Source of the DNA: Silanimonas sp965368785
Lineage (GTDB): Bacteria > Pseudomonadota > Gammaproteobacteria > Xanthomonadales > Xanthomonadaceae
DNA: 64,000 nucleotides
Assembly (NCBI GenBank): GCA_965368785.1
Contig: CBDUOG010000001.1
Span: 1 to 64,000 of the forward strand
Direction of reading: 5' to 3'
Both the position numbers and the translations under genes were made by a program. The first letter of the stretch is position 1. The number at the start of each line of letters is the position of its first letter. The notes beneath the pieces were generated by a model that had not been told where the DNA came from, made no database searches, and saw only the letters and a list, made by a program, of their open reading frames with translations. Of the stretch, positions 43,951 to 52,944 are shown piece after piece.

Positions 43951-44604
43951 ATGAATACTTCCGTACCACTACAAAGCATTGATGATTTGATGCTGCAAGG
44001 TTTGCAGCAGCTAAAACTACCCGGTGAATTGGCTTCCGGTCTGAATGTGTATTTGGATCTGCTGCAGCGCTGGAATGCGACGTACAACCTCACTGCAATC
44101 CGTGATCGAAGAGAAATGTTGATCAAGCATTTGTTCGACTCGCTGGCGATGCACCCCTACGTGCCCGAGCACGGAACGATGGCAGATCTTGGCAGCGGTG
44201 CCGGACTGCCCGGAATTCCACTGGCGCTGTGCAAGCCGCATCTGCAAATCAGTTTGGTCGAAAGTGCCGGAAAGAAAGCGCGATTTATGCGAGAGGCCGC
44301 GCGGCAGCTGCGGCTGAATAATGTGCAGGTGTTTGATTGTCGCGCCGAAGCGATTCCCGGCTCGGGAAGCTTTGACCTGATAACCGCACGGGCTCTGGAT
44401 CGAATCGGCGGAATACTCAAGGTCGGCGGTCATTTATTGGCTGAGCAGGGTCAATTGCTGGCGATGAAGGGGCAGGATCCGGCCGCCGAGATCGCTGAAC
44501 TCGGTCCACAATGGCGCTGTGAAGGGGTATTTGCGTTGCAGGTCCCGTTTTTGGGGGCCGAAAGACATTTAGCGATTATTGGCCGGAGCCCATCTAGGGC
44601 ATAA
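43951..44604 (+). CDS. rsmG: 16S rRNA (guanine-527-N7) methyltransferase
   Basis: The 217-residue SAM-dependent enzyme methylates G527 of 16S rRNA. Family markers are LDLLQRWNATYNLTAIRDRREMLIKH, motif I ADLGSGAGLPGIPLAL and ITARAL. It begins the rsmG-parA-parB set; parA starts 44 bases after its stop. Confidence 0.95.
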   Translation: MNTSVPLQSIDDLMLQGLQQLKLPGELASGLNVYLDLLQRWNATYNLTAIRDRREMLIKHLFDSLAMHPYVPEHGTMADLGSGAGLPGIPLALCKPHLQISLVESAGKKARFMREAARQLRLNNVQVFDCRAEAIPGSGSFDLITARALDRIGGILKVGGHLLAEQGQLLAMKGQDPAAEIAELGPQWRCEGVFALQVPFLGAERHLAIIGRSPSRA

Positions 44605-44647
44605 TCGACCATTCCGCTGGCACAAAGCCGGCATTGCGAAGAGCGTC

Positions 44648-45430
44648 ATGGCTAAGATTTTTGCCATTGCCAATCAGAAAGGTGGGGTTGGCAAAACTAC
44701 AACTGCAGTAAACCTCGCGGCAGCCTTAGTGCAGATACCGCGTCGCGTATTGCTGATCGATTTCGATCCGCAAGGTAACGCGACGATGGCGTCGGGTATC
44801 GACAAACGATCACTCGAAGCATCGGCATGCGAAGTTTTGTTTGGCGAAGCCAGTGCCGCGCAAGTCATTGTGAGCACGGTCGAAGGCTATGACCTGCTGC
44901 CCTCAAATATTGATCTGACCGCGGCAGAAATTCGCTTGATGGATGAGAGCGACCGACAAACCCGCCTAAAAACCGCAATCGCCGAAGTGCAATCGCGCTA
45001 CGACTACATTTTGATTGATTGCCCACCGTCGCTGTCGTTACTGACGCTCAATGCTCTGGCAGCAGCTAATGGCGTGATTGTTCCGATGCAGTGTGAGTAT
45101 TTCGCGCTGGAAGGACTCACTGCGTTGATGGATACCATTGAGGCGTTAAAGCACAAGCTCAATCCGGAACTCGAAATCACCGGGATCGTGCGCACCATGT
45201 TTGATGTGCGAAATAATTTATCCAATGCGGTGTCCGGCGAACTAACCCGTCACTTCGGCGACAAAGTGTTTCGCTCAATCGTGCCACGTAATATCCGTGT
45301 GGCCGAAGCGCCCAGCCACGGACAAAGCATTGTTGGCTATGATCGCGCATCGCGCGGCAGTGTGGCCTATCTGGGACTAGCCGGCGAATTAGTTCGCCGT
45401 GAAAAGAAAACTGTGAAGGAGATCGCCTGA
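44648..45430 (+). CDS. parA: Chromosome-partitioning ATPase ParA (Soj)
   Basis: The 260-residue ATPase has a deviant Walker A KGGVGKTT (11-18) and Walker B-like ILIDCPPSL. With ParB it moves origin regions to the cell poles. I start at ATG 44648, which gives the canonical MAKIFAIANQKGG; the frame extends 69 bases upstream into rsmG without a signal for use. The stop overlaps the parB start (TGATG). Confidence 0.96.
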   Translation: MAKIFAIANQKGGVGKTTTAVNLAAALVQIPRRVLLIDFDPQGNATMASGIDKRSLEASACEVLFGEASAAQVIVSTVEGYDLLPSNIDLTAAEIRLMDESDRQTRLKTAIAEVQSRYDYILIDCPPSLSLLTLNALAAANGVIVPMQCEYFALEGLTALMDTIEALKHKLNPELEITGIVRTMFDVRNNLSNAVSGELTRHFGDKVFRSIVPRNIRVAEAPSHGQSIVGYDRASRGSVAYLGLAGELVRREKKTVKEIA

Positions 45431-46323
45431 TGTCGGCAAAGAAACCTCGCCTTGGACGTGGTCTGGATGCGTTGCTAGGGACGGGCAATAAAGGCGCTGC
45501 ACCGAGCGAATCGACTCAGAGCGATGAATCGCTGCAGACCTTGCCGATTGGCCAGATGCAGCCGGGTCGTTATCAACCGCGGACCGGCATGGATCCGGAG
45601 CGTTTGACCGAGTTGGCCGAGTCGATCAAAGCACAGGGCGTGATCCAACCAATTGTTGTGCGTTTGATTGCAGCGAACAAATACGAAATTATTGCCGGCG
45701 AGCGGCGTTGGCGCGCGGCCACTCAGGCCGGACTAAAAGAAATCCCGGTGGTCATCCGCAAGGTCGACGATCGCGCCGTCATCGCGATGGCCCTGATTGA
45801 AAATATTCAGCGTGAGGACCTCAATCCGCTGGAAGAGGCGCAAGCGCTCTCGCGGTTGATCGAAGAATTTGACCTGACCCACCAGCAGGCCGCCGAAGCG
45901 GTTGGTCGCTCACGCGCGGCGGTATCCAATTTGGTCCGATTGCTAGAGCTCCCCGATCCAATCCGCAAGCTCCTCGAAGAGCGCAAGCTGGAGATGGGCC
46001 ATGCTCGCGCGCTGCTAACCCTGGCAACGCCAATGGCGGTCGCGCTGGCCAAGGAAGCCGCCGAGCAGGGTCTGTCGGTGCGTGAGGTCGAGCGCCGGGC
46101 CAGTGAGCTGGCCAAGGGCAAGATTCCATCGAAGGTGGGCAAAAAGTCTAAAGCCGGCAACAACAGCCCGGACATTGAAAATCTGGAGCGCGAACTCTCC
46201 GACAGCCTGGGCAGCCGGGTTCAGGTGCAGCATGGCAAGGCGGGCAAGGGTAAATTGGTCATCCACTACCATGGGGTTGATGCGCTGGAAGGCGTGCTTG
46301 AGCGCCTGCGTAATCGGCCATAA
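45430..46323 (+). CDS. parB: Chromosome-partitioning protein ParB (Spo0J)
   Basis: The 297-residue protein has the N-terminal CTPase/clamp domain (PGRYQPR, AGERRWRAA at about 95-103, LIENIQREDLNPLEEA), a central helix-turn-helix (LTHQQAAEAVGRSRAAVSNL) and a C-terminal dimer domain. It loads at parS sites and spreads. No clear parS 16-mer is seen in this window. Downstream are ribosomal genes rather than the atp operon often found here. Confidence 0.96.
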   Translation: MSAKKPRLGRGLDALLGTGNKGAAPSESTQSDESLQTLPIGQMQPGRYQPRTGMDPERLTELAESIKAQGVIQPIVVRLIAANKYEIIAGERRWRAATQAGLKEIPVVIRKVDDRAVIAMALIENIQREDLNPLEEAQALSRLIEEFDLTHQQAAEAVGRSRAAVSNLVRLLELPDPIRKLLEERKLEMGHARALLTLATPMAVALAKEAAEQGLSVREVERRASELAKGKIPSKVGKKSKAGNNSPDIENLERELSDSLGSRVQVQHGKAGKGKLVIHYHGVDALEGVLERLRNRP

Positions 46324-46548
46324 GCACCTGAAAAAGCTTGCGATACGGCTAAAAAGCTCAGATAATGACCGGCTCGCCTCGGTTCGCCTTGGCGGGGTGC
46401 TCGGTAGCGTGATGCCGGTACTCTCATAATCTTCCCACATCACGCGCGCAGATTAACCATCACTTAGGTCGGCGAAGTCCGGCAATAAGGCGCGGGGCCG
46501 AATGTTTTCCGGGCTACGGAAACTCAAGATTGATACTGGAGGTCAACC
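46324..46548. other. Intergenic region upstream of rpmB
   Basis: These 225 bases separate parB from rpmB. They contain a GC-rich middle part (GGCTCGCCTCGGTTCGCC, GCGCGGGGCCG) and an AT-poor end with the rpmB ribosome site GGAGG. A promoter for rpmBG must be here, but I cannot identify convincing -35/-10 boxes. No open frame with coding character is seen. Confidence 0.5.
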
Positions 46549-46785
46549 ATGCCACGTATGTGTCAGGTAACCGGCAAACGCGTGATGTCGGGGAACAATG
46601 TTTCTCACGCAAACAACCATACGAAGCGTCGCTTTCAGGCCAATCTGCATGAACGTCGTTTTTGGGTAGCCAGCGAAAACCGCTGGATTAAACTGGTCGT
46701 GTCGGCTAATGGCCTGCGCACCATCGACAAAAACGGTATCGACGTTGTGCTCGCTCAATTGCGCGCACGCGGCGAGAAGGTTTAA
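46549..46785 (+). CDS. rpmB: 50S ribosomal protein L28
   Basis: The 78-residue protein matches bacterial L28 throughout: MPRMCQVTGKRVMSGNNVSH, then NNHTKRRFQANL and the C-terminal GLRTIDKNGIDVVL. GGAGG lies eight bases upstream of the ATG. It is co-transcribed with rpmG, as in most bacteria. Confidence 0.98.
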   Translation: MPRMCQVTGKRVMSGNNVSHANNHTKRRFQANLHERRFWVASENRWIKLVVSANGLRTIDKNGIDVVLAQLRARGEKV

Positions 46786-46796
46786 GGAGAACATTC

Positions 46797-46961
46797 ATGG
46801 CTTCTAAACGCGACAAGATCCGCTTGATCTCCTCAGCTGGCACCGGTCATTTCTACACGACCGATAAGAACAAAAAAACGATGACCAGCAAGTTCGAAAT
46901 CAAAAAGTATGACCCGGTAGTGCGCAAGCACGTGACCTACAAAGAAGGCAAAATCAAGTAA
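46797..46961 (+). CDS. rpmG: 50S ribosomal protein L33
   Basis: The 54-residue L33 starts MASKRDKIRLISSAGTGHFY and ends VTYKEGKIK. It lacks zinc-binding cysteines, so it is the C-minus form. The ribosome site AAGGAGA overlaps the rpmB stop, 11 bases before. A strong terminator follows. Confidence 0.97.
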   Translation: MASKRDKIRLISSAGTGHFYTTDKNKKTMTSKFEIKKYDPVVRKHVTYKEGKIK

Positions 46962-46980
46962 TTGATTTAACGCTTCGATT

Positions 46981-47008
46981 AAAAAACCCGCCAATCGGCG
47001 GGTTTTTT
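46981..47008 (+). terminator. Intrinsic terminator after rpmBG
   Basis: AAAAAA, stem CCCGCC (46987-46992), loop AATC, stem GGCGGG (46997-47002), then TTTTTT. It starts 19 bases after the rpmG stop and separates the ribosomal genes from acs. The symmetric A and T tracts could allow action on both strands. Confidence 0.92.
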
Positions 47009-47068
47009 GTTTTCAGCCCGCAAAGCGCTGCGGTTACACTGTGTCCAAAGCTAAGCTAAGGAACTGCG

Positions 47069-49012
47069 ATGAGTGATGTGTATCGGCCCATGCATCCCGG
47101 GTTTGCCAAAGTCAGCAATTACTCGCTTGAACAAATTGATGCGCAGCGCGCGCTGGCCGAAGGTTCGACTGAAAAGTTCTGGCAATCGGTGGCACAGCGT
47201 CTGAGTTGGTTTCACCAGCCAACGCAAATAAAGGACGTCAGCTTTAAGCGCGACGATTTTCGCATCCGTTGGTTTGCCGATGGCCAGCTTAACGTCGCGG
47301 TCAATTGTTTAGATCGGCACTTGGCTGCGCATGGCGACAAAACCGCGATTATCTGGGAGCCCGATGAACCCACCGAGTCAGCTCAGCACATCAGCTACAA
47401 ACAGCTGCATGCGCGTGTATGTCAGCTGTCTAACGCACTGCAAAATCTCGGTATAGGCAAAGGCGATCGGGTCACGATCTATATGCCGATGATTGTTGAA
47501 GCCGCCGTTGCCATGCTGGCCTGCGCGCGCATCGGCGCGATTCACTCGGTTGTGTTTGGTGGGTTTTCCGCCAACGCGATTGCGGATCGAATTCGCGACG
47601 CCAAAGCTAAGTTGGTAATTACCGCTGACGAAGGGCGCCGCGGCGGCAAGCGGATTGCACTGAAAGCAAACGTGGATGCTGCGCTGGCTCTACCGGGAAC
47701 CACTAGCGTCGAAACGGTTTTGGTTGTGCGCCACACACGCGCCGCCGTGTCGATGCAGATGCCACGTGACCGCTGGTTTGACGCGGTGGTGGACACTCAA
47801 TCCGCTGAACATAAAGCTCCTGCGATGAGTGCTGAGGACCCACTGTTTATTTTGTATACGTCCGGCTCTACCGGAAAACCCAAAGGTGTGTTGCATACCA
47901 GTGGCGGCTATCTGGCGTATGCCAGCTGGACCCACGATCTGGTATTCGACGTTAAACCGGATGATGTGTATTTCTGTAGCGCCGATGTCGGCTGGATCAC
48001 CGGTCATACCTACATTGTTTACGGCCCGCTCGCGAACGCGGCGACATGTGTCATGTTTGAGGGTGTGCCGAACTATCCGGATTATTCACGTTTCTGGCAG
48101 ATCATCGATCGGCACAAGGTCAGCGTATTTTATACGGCACCCACTGCCATTCGTGCGTTGATGCGCGAAGGTGACGGGCCGGTTAAATCCACTTCGCGTG
48201 CTTCCTTGCGCTTGCTCGGCACGGTTGGCGAGCCGATTAATCCGGAGGCGTGGCGTTGGTATCACGATGTCGTGGGCGAGTCGCGTTGCCCGATCGTTGA
48301 TACCTGGTGGCAAACCGAAACCGGCGGCATATTAATTTCCCCGATTCCCGGCGCAAGCCCGCAAAAGCCCGGCTCGGCGACGCGGCCCTTGCCCGGTATT
48401 CGTGCGGCATTGGTCGATGCTGAGGGCGTCGTTCTCAACGGCGAGGCTTCGGGGAATTTGGTTCTGCTGGATTCCTGGCCGGGACAGATGCGCAGCGTCT
48501 ACGGCGATCACGAACGATTTTTTGAAACGTATTTCAGCGCCTATCCGGGCATGTACTTCACCGGCGATGGATGCCGTCGCGATGCCGAGGGCGATTACTG
48601 GATCACCGGCCGGGTGGACGATGTAATCAATGTATCGGGACATCGCATCGGAACGGCCGAGGTAGAGAGCGCATTGGTTGCTCACCCCAAAGTGGCCGAG
48701 GCGGCGGTCGTCGGTTTTCCGCATGACATCAAAGGCCAGGGCATTTATGCCTATGTCACCTTGATGGATGGCGAAGCGTCCAGCGACGAGTTGCACAAAG
48801 AACTAGTGCAGTGGGTACGCAAAGAAATCGGTCCGATTGCTGCGCCCGATCATCTGCAATGGGCGCCGGCCTTGCCGAAAACACGGTCCGGAAAAATCAT
48901 GCGTCGCATCTTGCGTAAGATCGCCGAGAATCAGACGGACCAGTTGGGTGATATTTCTACGCTTGCCGATCCGGGTGTGGTTGAGCGCTTAGTTGCGCAA
49001 CGGCGACAATAG
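47069..49012 (+). CDS. acs: Acetyl-CoA synthetase (AMP-forming)
   Basis: The 647-residue adenylate-forming enzyme makes acetyl-CoA from acetate, ATP and CoA. The AMP loop reads YTSGSTGKPKGV, then DTWWQTETGG and the hinge YWITGRVDDVINVSGHR. The catalytic and acetylation-target lysine is K609 in PKTRSGKIMRR, at the same number as in E. coli Acs. The related propionyl-CoA synthetase is less likely from length and motifs. It has its own promoter region after the rpmG terminator. Confidence 0.93.
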   Translation: MSDVYRPMHPGFAKVSNYSLEQIDAQRALAEGSTEKFWQSVAQRLSWFHQPTQIKDVSFKRDDFRIRWFADGQLNVAVNCLDRHLAAHGDKTAIIWEPDEPTESAQHISYKQLHARVCQLSNALQNLGIGKGDRVTIYMPMIVEAAVAMLACARIGAIHSVVFGGFSANAIADRIRDAKAKLVITADEGRRGGKRIALKANVDAALALPGTTSVETVLVVRHTRAAVSMQMPRDRWFDAVVDTQSAEHKAPAMSAEDPLFILYTSGSTGKPKGVLHTSGGYLAYASWTHDLVFDVKPDDVYFCSADVGWITGHTYIVYGPLANAATCVMFEGVPNYPDYSRFWQIIDRHKVSVFYTAPTAIRALMREGDGPVKSTSRASLRLLGTVGEPINPEAWRWYHDVVGESRCPIVDTWWQTETGGILISPIPGASPQKPGSATRPLPGIRAALVDAEGVVLNGEASGNLVLLDSWPGQMRSVYGDHERFFETYFSAYPGMYFTGDGCRRDAEGDYWITGRVDDVINVSGHRIGTAEVESALVAHPKVAEAAVVGFPHDIKGQGIYAYVTLMDGEASSDELHKELVQWVRKEIGPIAAPDHLQWAPALPKTRSGKIMRRILRKIAENQTDQLGDISTLADPGVVERLVAQRRQ

Positions 49013-49016
49013 ACAA

Positions 49017-49211
49017 TCACACTTCGTTTTCGCTGCGCGCACTGACCGATAATTCATCGAGCACGCTGCAATGCACATTGATGAGTATGGGTTTGCAGCA
49101 CGTCGCACAATCTTGAGTGTACTGCTGACCCAGTTCACCACAGTCAATGAGTAAATCCATGCTCTCACCGCAATAAGGGCATGTAATGGATTGCTGTGTC
49201 AGTGCTTGCAT
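49017..49211 (-). CDS. CPXCG motif cysteine-rich protein
   Basis: The 64-residue protein has CPYCGESMDLLIDCGELGQQY and TQDCATCCKPILINV, two CxxC knuckles that probably form one zinc ribbon. It belongs to a widespread small family of unknown function. The stop is four bases from the convergent acs stop. A 37-base gap separates it from the next small gene upstream on the same strand. Confidence 0.85.
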   Translation of the reverse strand: MQALTQQSITCPYCGESMDLLIDCGELGQQYTQDCATCCKPILINVHCSVLDELSVSARSENEV

Positions 49212-49248
49212 GAGCGTTTCTCGATCAATCAGTCAAACTTGCCGCGTA

Positions 49249-49443
49249 TCAGCAACGGCCGTAACGGTCTCCATGCTTGATATGCGCCTCGGCCGCCTCG
49301 CGCGGCAACTCCATGGTTTGCTTATCCTTGTGGCATATCAGAACCGTGGCTTTGCCCGAATTTCCGCGCTCGCCGTGACTGTGCGTGTGTACGCAGGCGC
49401 TTAGCGCAAAGCCGGCGGTGATAACAATCAGGAGCTTTGGCAT
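49249..49443 (-). CDS. Small lipoprotein with CHK...HGD motif
   Basis: The 64-residue lipoprotein (signal MPKLLIVITAGFALSAC) has a mature part carrying ATVLICHKDKQTMELP and AHIKHGDRYGRC. The pairing of CHK with a C-terminal HGDxxGxC recurs in small secreted domains of unknown function; the two cysteines could form a disulfide or a metal site. ATG 49443 has GGAG seven bases upstream; an in-frame TTG 12 bases earlier is less likely. Three His lie near the lipid anchor (THSHGE). Confidence 0.72.
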   Translation of the reverse strand: MPKLLIVITAGFALSACVHTHSHGERGNSGKATVLICHKDKQTMELPREAAEAHIKHGDRYGRC

Positions 49444-49518
49444 TTTGTTCTCCAAACTTGCTTGCTAACCATACGCCCATTTTGGCGTGTGCGTCGAGTT
49501 AAGCCGGCAATGCGTCGA

Positions 49519-49872
49519 TCAGCCGCGCGGTGGCGCCATTAGCTCAGCGGCTGACAGAAAGCCGTCGCCGTTGATGTCCTGCCGTTTAAACTGCCGCGCG
49601 AGCGTTTCCTCGTGCGTATGGCGGCTGAGCACCTTGGCCCGGGGTGGAATCTCGTCGCCCTCTAAGACGCCGTTGTCATCGAGATCGCGGGCAGTAAATC
49701 CCAGCCCCATGTAGGACACATATTCGATTTGATCGACCTTGCCGTCCTGATTCGTGTCAAAACGGCTCAGCAGGTCTTTGCTGCTGCTGGAAAACTCGCT
49801 AGCTGTCACCTGCGCGCTGGGCACAAGTAACGCGATGAATGCTGCGCTAAGCGCGCACCGGGACCAGTGCAT
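49519..49872 (-). CDS. Exported EF-hand calcium-binding protein
   Basis: The 117-residue protein has a signal peptide (about 1-25) and three EF-hand loops: DTNQDGKVDQIE, DLDDNGVLEGDE and DINGDGFLSAAE. These fit the 12-residue calcium-binding consensus with Asp at position 1 and Glu at 12. A periplasmic calcium-binding role is expected; the partner is unknown. The start lies 26 bases inside the end of the desaturase gene. It probably shares the desaturase transcript. Confidence 0.85.
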   Translation of the reverse strand: MHWSRCALSAAFIALLVPSAQVTASEFSSSSKDLLSRFDTNQDGKVDQIEYVSYMGLGFTARDLDDNGVLEGDEIPPRAKVLSRHTHEETLARQFKRQDINGDGFLSAAELMAPPRG

Positions 49873-51037
49873 AGCCTTTGAGTCGTGCAGAGAATTCAGC
49901 TAAGGCAGCATGTCCGGAGGCTTCGGCTTCAATACACCATTGACGCAGGGCGGCCATCCGCGAGTCAGGTCGCAACCCGCTGGAATAGATCGCTCGCAAG
50001 CGCGTACGGAATTCATCCAGATAAGCCAGATCGGGTCGCTCTGCGAGCCACAGCTGGAGCTTTTCCTGATGGCTCAACGAAAGCCACTCGCGCCATTCCC
50101 CACCGTTTCTAAATGCGCGGCGTAGTCGGCGCGGCAGGCTTTTTGCTTCGGATTGAAAGCTCGGTGCCAGCACGTTTGCAAAATAATCGGTCATGACTTG
50201 CCAGCGGTGCGTAAGCACTGCCTTCAAGGTGTCGGCATCTGGCATATCGATGTTTGGCCGGATATCCAATTTGGGTGCAACCCGCAATATTTTGGCTAAA
50301 CCGACCAACTCAAGGCCGCGTAGCACCTGCCAACCGAGGTCGAATTCGAAACGGCGCAGCGCGAAGCGCGCGGAGCTCGGAAATGCGTGGTGATTGTTGT
50401 GCAGCTCTTCGCCGCCAATAACAAATGCCCACGGCGTGATATTGGTCGAGGTGTCGTCGGTAGCAAAATTGCGATAACCCCAGGCATGACCGATGCCATT
50501 AATGACGCCGGCGGCCAATACCGGGATGATCAACATCTGAATTGCCCACATCGCGATGCCGGGAATGCCGAAGGCCAGGAAATTAACAATAAGCAATAAG
50601 CCCGGACCCATCCACGAATGGCGCTGATAGACATTGCGCTCAATCCAGTCGGTTGGACAGCCGATAGCGAACTTTGCGTAAATCGACTGGTCTTTAGCTG
50701 CATCGGTGTACAGCTGAACACCGTGCAGCACGACTTTATCTAAGCCATAAACGCGCGGACTATGCGGGTCGCCATCGGTTTCACAATACGCATGATGCTT
50801 GCGATGAATGGCTACCCACTCGCGGGTGACCATGCCGGTCGTAAGCCAGCACCAGAACCGGAAAAAATGCGAAACAAGCGGATGCAAGTCAGCCGCCCGG
50901 TGCGCCATCACGCGATGCAGGTAAATGGTCACACCCATGATGGTTATCTGGAAGCTGATCAAAAACCAAATCAGCACCGAACCCAGGGACCATTGTGTCA
51001 ATCCATGACTAAACATCATAAATACGGATTCAGACAC
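49847..51037 (-). CDS. Acyl-CoA/fatty acid desaturase (Delta-9 type)
   Basis: The 396-residue membrane di-iron enzyme has three histidine boxes: HRVMAHR, HRKHH and HNNHH, set between two pairs of membrane helices. It introduces double bonds into fatty acyl chains, usually acyl-CoA in DesB/DesC-like proteins. A C-terminal helical tail of about 110 residues is normal for proteobacterial members. The start is GTG at 51037 with AGAGGA six bases upstream; internal ATGs at 51019 and 51016 lack a site. It is divergent from eptA across 201 bases. Confidence 0.9.
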   Translation of the reverse strand: MSESVFMMFSHGLTQWSLGSVLIWFLISFQITIMGVTIYLHRVMAHRAADLHPLVSHFFRFWCWLTTGMVTREWVAIHRKHHAYCETDGDPHSPRVYGLDKVVLHGVQLYTDAAKDQSIYAKFAIGCPTDWIERNVYQRHSWMGPGLLLIVNFLAFGIPGIAMWAIQMLIIPVLAAGVINGIGHAWGYRNFATDDTSTNITPWAFVIGGEELHNNHHAFPSSARFALRRFEFDLGWQVLRGLELVGLAKILRVAPKLDIRPNIDMPDADTLKAVLTHRWQVMTDYFANVLAPSFQSEAKSLPRRLRRAFRNGGEWREWLSLSHQEKLQLWLAERPDLAYLDEFRTRLRAIYSSGLRPDSRMAALRQWCIEAEASGHAALAEFSARLKGYALVPVRA

Positions 51038-51238
51038 AGCGGATTCCTCTCAATACAAATAGATACACCCAGTATTGTGGCAGGGGCTGATGAATACAAG
51101 GCGTATCGCAACCTGAACTGTGAGATCGACCGAGGATTTGAACGCTTTATTAGTTTCTGTTCAGGCTTTACAAGAACATAACTTATGACCGACAGGACTC
51201 AGATTTAGCGGTCGCCACAATGCGAACTCCGGTTCCCG

Positions 51239-52888
51239 ATGTTCAGGTCAATGAAACTAAGCTACTCACTGCCGCCGACCCCTCCGGTGCTGCTAACTCT
51301 GGCTAGTTCTGCGTATGTGGCGGCAGTCCTAAACACACATCTTTGGTGCCGCGTCTGGGCGATCCAGGATGATGATATCTTCACAACGTTGATCCTATGC
51401 ACTGGCCTGTTCTCTCTGATCACCTGGATAGGCTTCGGATTGTTTTCGTTAGCCGTGGGGAAGGTAAAAAAACCAGCGCTGATTGGCGCCATTTTTATAT
51501 TCGCTCTGCTGGCTTACTTTCTCGATCATTATTCGGTGATGCTTGACCGGGCTGCGCTGCAAAGCACATTGGAGACCGACCTTTTGGAGGCTCAAAGCTG
51601 GCTGAGCTGGCGCCTCGGTCTAGAATTAATCGTGTTCGCCGTGCTGCCTTCAATCCTCATTTGGAATTGGCCCGTCTCATATGTGAATCCGGTTCGCACA
51701 TTCATGCAGTTTTTCGCGATCAGTGCGATTCTGCTGGTTGTGGCTGTTGGCGCTTATCTGATCGCGCCGCGGGCGTTTTCCTCCCTCGCCCGCAATCATC
51801 CAGAGCTTCGCCATCAAATTATTCCCTTCAGTCCGTTGAATGCGCTCCGCAATCAGATCAATCTCGCCCTTAGCAGCCAACAGTTACAGATCGTGCAGCC
51901 CATTGGAGAAGATGCAGTTCAAATCAGGCCTGCTTCTGTTTCCAGCGGCGAGAAACCCCGGGTCCTACTTATCGTCATCGGCGAATCGGCGCGCGCATCC
52001 AGTTTTAGCTTGGGCGGTTATGGGCGAGAGACTAACCCGATGTTAAAGCAGCATGATGTTGTGTACTTTCCGCACGTCTCATCGTGCGGAACCAACACCG
52101 CTACGTCTTTGCCGTGCATGTTTTTATCCAAAGGCCAGAGACAGTACCGGGACGGTGACGCCAAGCGCGAAGAAAATCTATTAGATGTCATCGAGCGTGC
52201 CGGATTTAATATTGAGTGGGAAGACAACAACACAGGCAGCAAATCGTTGGCTGATCGCATCAAGCAGGAAAATCGGATTGACATTAAAACCCCAGACTGG
52301 TGCGATGCTGAACTGTGCCTTGATGATTTGCTGGTTGATCATCTAAAGAATGAGCTGCCCGACACTCACGCAGATGCAGTATTTATATTGCATATGATCG
52401 GTAGTCACGGCCCCGATTACTTTGCCCGATACCCGCGCGACGGCGCAGTGTTTTTGCCTGACTGTCGTAGTAGCGATCTTCAAAGCTGCAGTGACGAGCA
52501 AGTTCGAAATAGCTATGACAACACAATTCATTACACCGATGCCGTGCTCGATCGCATGATCAAGCTATTAAAATCACAGAGCGAAACTTTTGACAGCGCG
52601 CTGTTCTATGTGTCCGATCACGGCGAGTCCACTGGCGAAAACGGGTTCTATTTGCATGGTGCACCGAAATTGTTTGCACCAGCCGAACAGACCGAAATTC
52701 CGATGTTGTTCTGGAGCTCGGCCGATTTCGCCCGACGTCAGGGGCTAAACATGGAGTGCTTGATCGGCAAGCGGGCCGGGGCGTATTCGCACGATAACTT
52801 TTTTCACAGCATGCTGGGCCTGTTAGCCATTCAAACACACGTCGTAAATCCTGACCGTGACCTTTTCGCCTCGTGTATGCAGAACTAA
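51239..52888 (+). CDS. eptA: Lipid A phosphoethanolamine transferase EptA
   Basis: The 549-residue inner-membrane enzyme has five membrane helices (within residues 15-180), then a periplasmic sulfatase-fold domain. The nucleophile is T285 in SSCGTNTATSLPC, with metal-site residues in VIGESARA (E249), DHGES and the paired cysteines that stabilise the domain. It transfers phosphoethanolamine from phosphatidylethanolamine to lipid A, lowering surface charge and polymyxin binding. No regulatory pair adjoins it. A second in-frame ATG at 51251 is possible. The 201 bases upstream contain no recognisable PmrA site. Confidence 0.92.
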   Translation: MFRSMKLSYSLPPTPPVLLTLASSAYVAAVLNTHLWCRVWAIQDDDIFTTLILCTGLFSLITWIGFGLFSLAVGKVKKPALIGAIFIFALLAYFLDHYSVMLDRAALQSTLETDLLEAQSWLSWRLGLELIVFAVLPSILIWNWPVSYVNPVRTFMQFFAISAILLVVAVGAYLIAPRAFSSLARNHPELRHQIIPFSPLNALRNQINLALSSQQLQIVQPIGEDAVQIRPASVSSGEKPRVLLIVIGESARASSFSLGGYGRETNPMLKQHDVVYFPHVSSCGTNTATSLPCMFLSKGQRQYRDGDAKREENLLDVIERAGFNIEWEDNNTGSKSLADRIKQENRIDIKTPDWCDAELCLDDLLVDHLKNELPDTHADAVFILHMIGSHGPDYFARYPRDGAVFLPDCRSSDLQSCSDEQVRNSYDNTIHYTDAVLDRMIKLLKSQSETFDSALFYVSDHGESTGENGFYLHGAPKLFAPAEQTEIPMLFWSSADFARRQGLNMECLIGKRAGAYSHDNFFHSMLGLLAIQTHVVNPDRDLFASCMQN

Positions 52889-52944
52889 TCTTAGGCGCAT
52901 CTAGCGTGCGATAATTGCGTTTTACCTGTCACCAATGAGTTGCG

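Noticed and set aside
44617..44640. Sigma-54-like TGGCAC ... TTGC upstream of parA
   Set aside because: The spacing between the two elements is about ten bases, not the required five.
46599..46615. parS-like TGTTTCTCACGCAAACA near parB
   Set aside because: It is 17 bases with a mismatched centre and is fully explained by the conserved L28 residues NNVSHANN.
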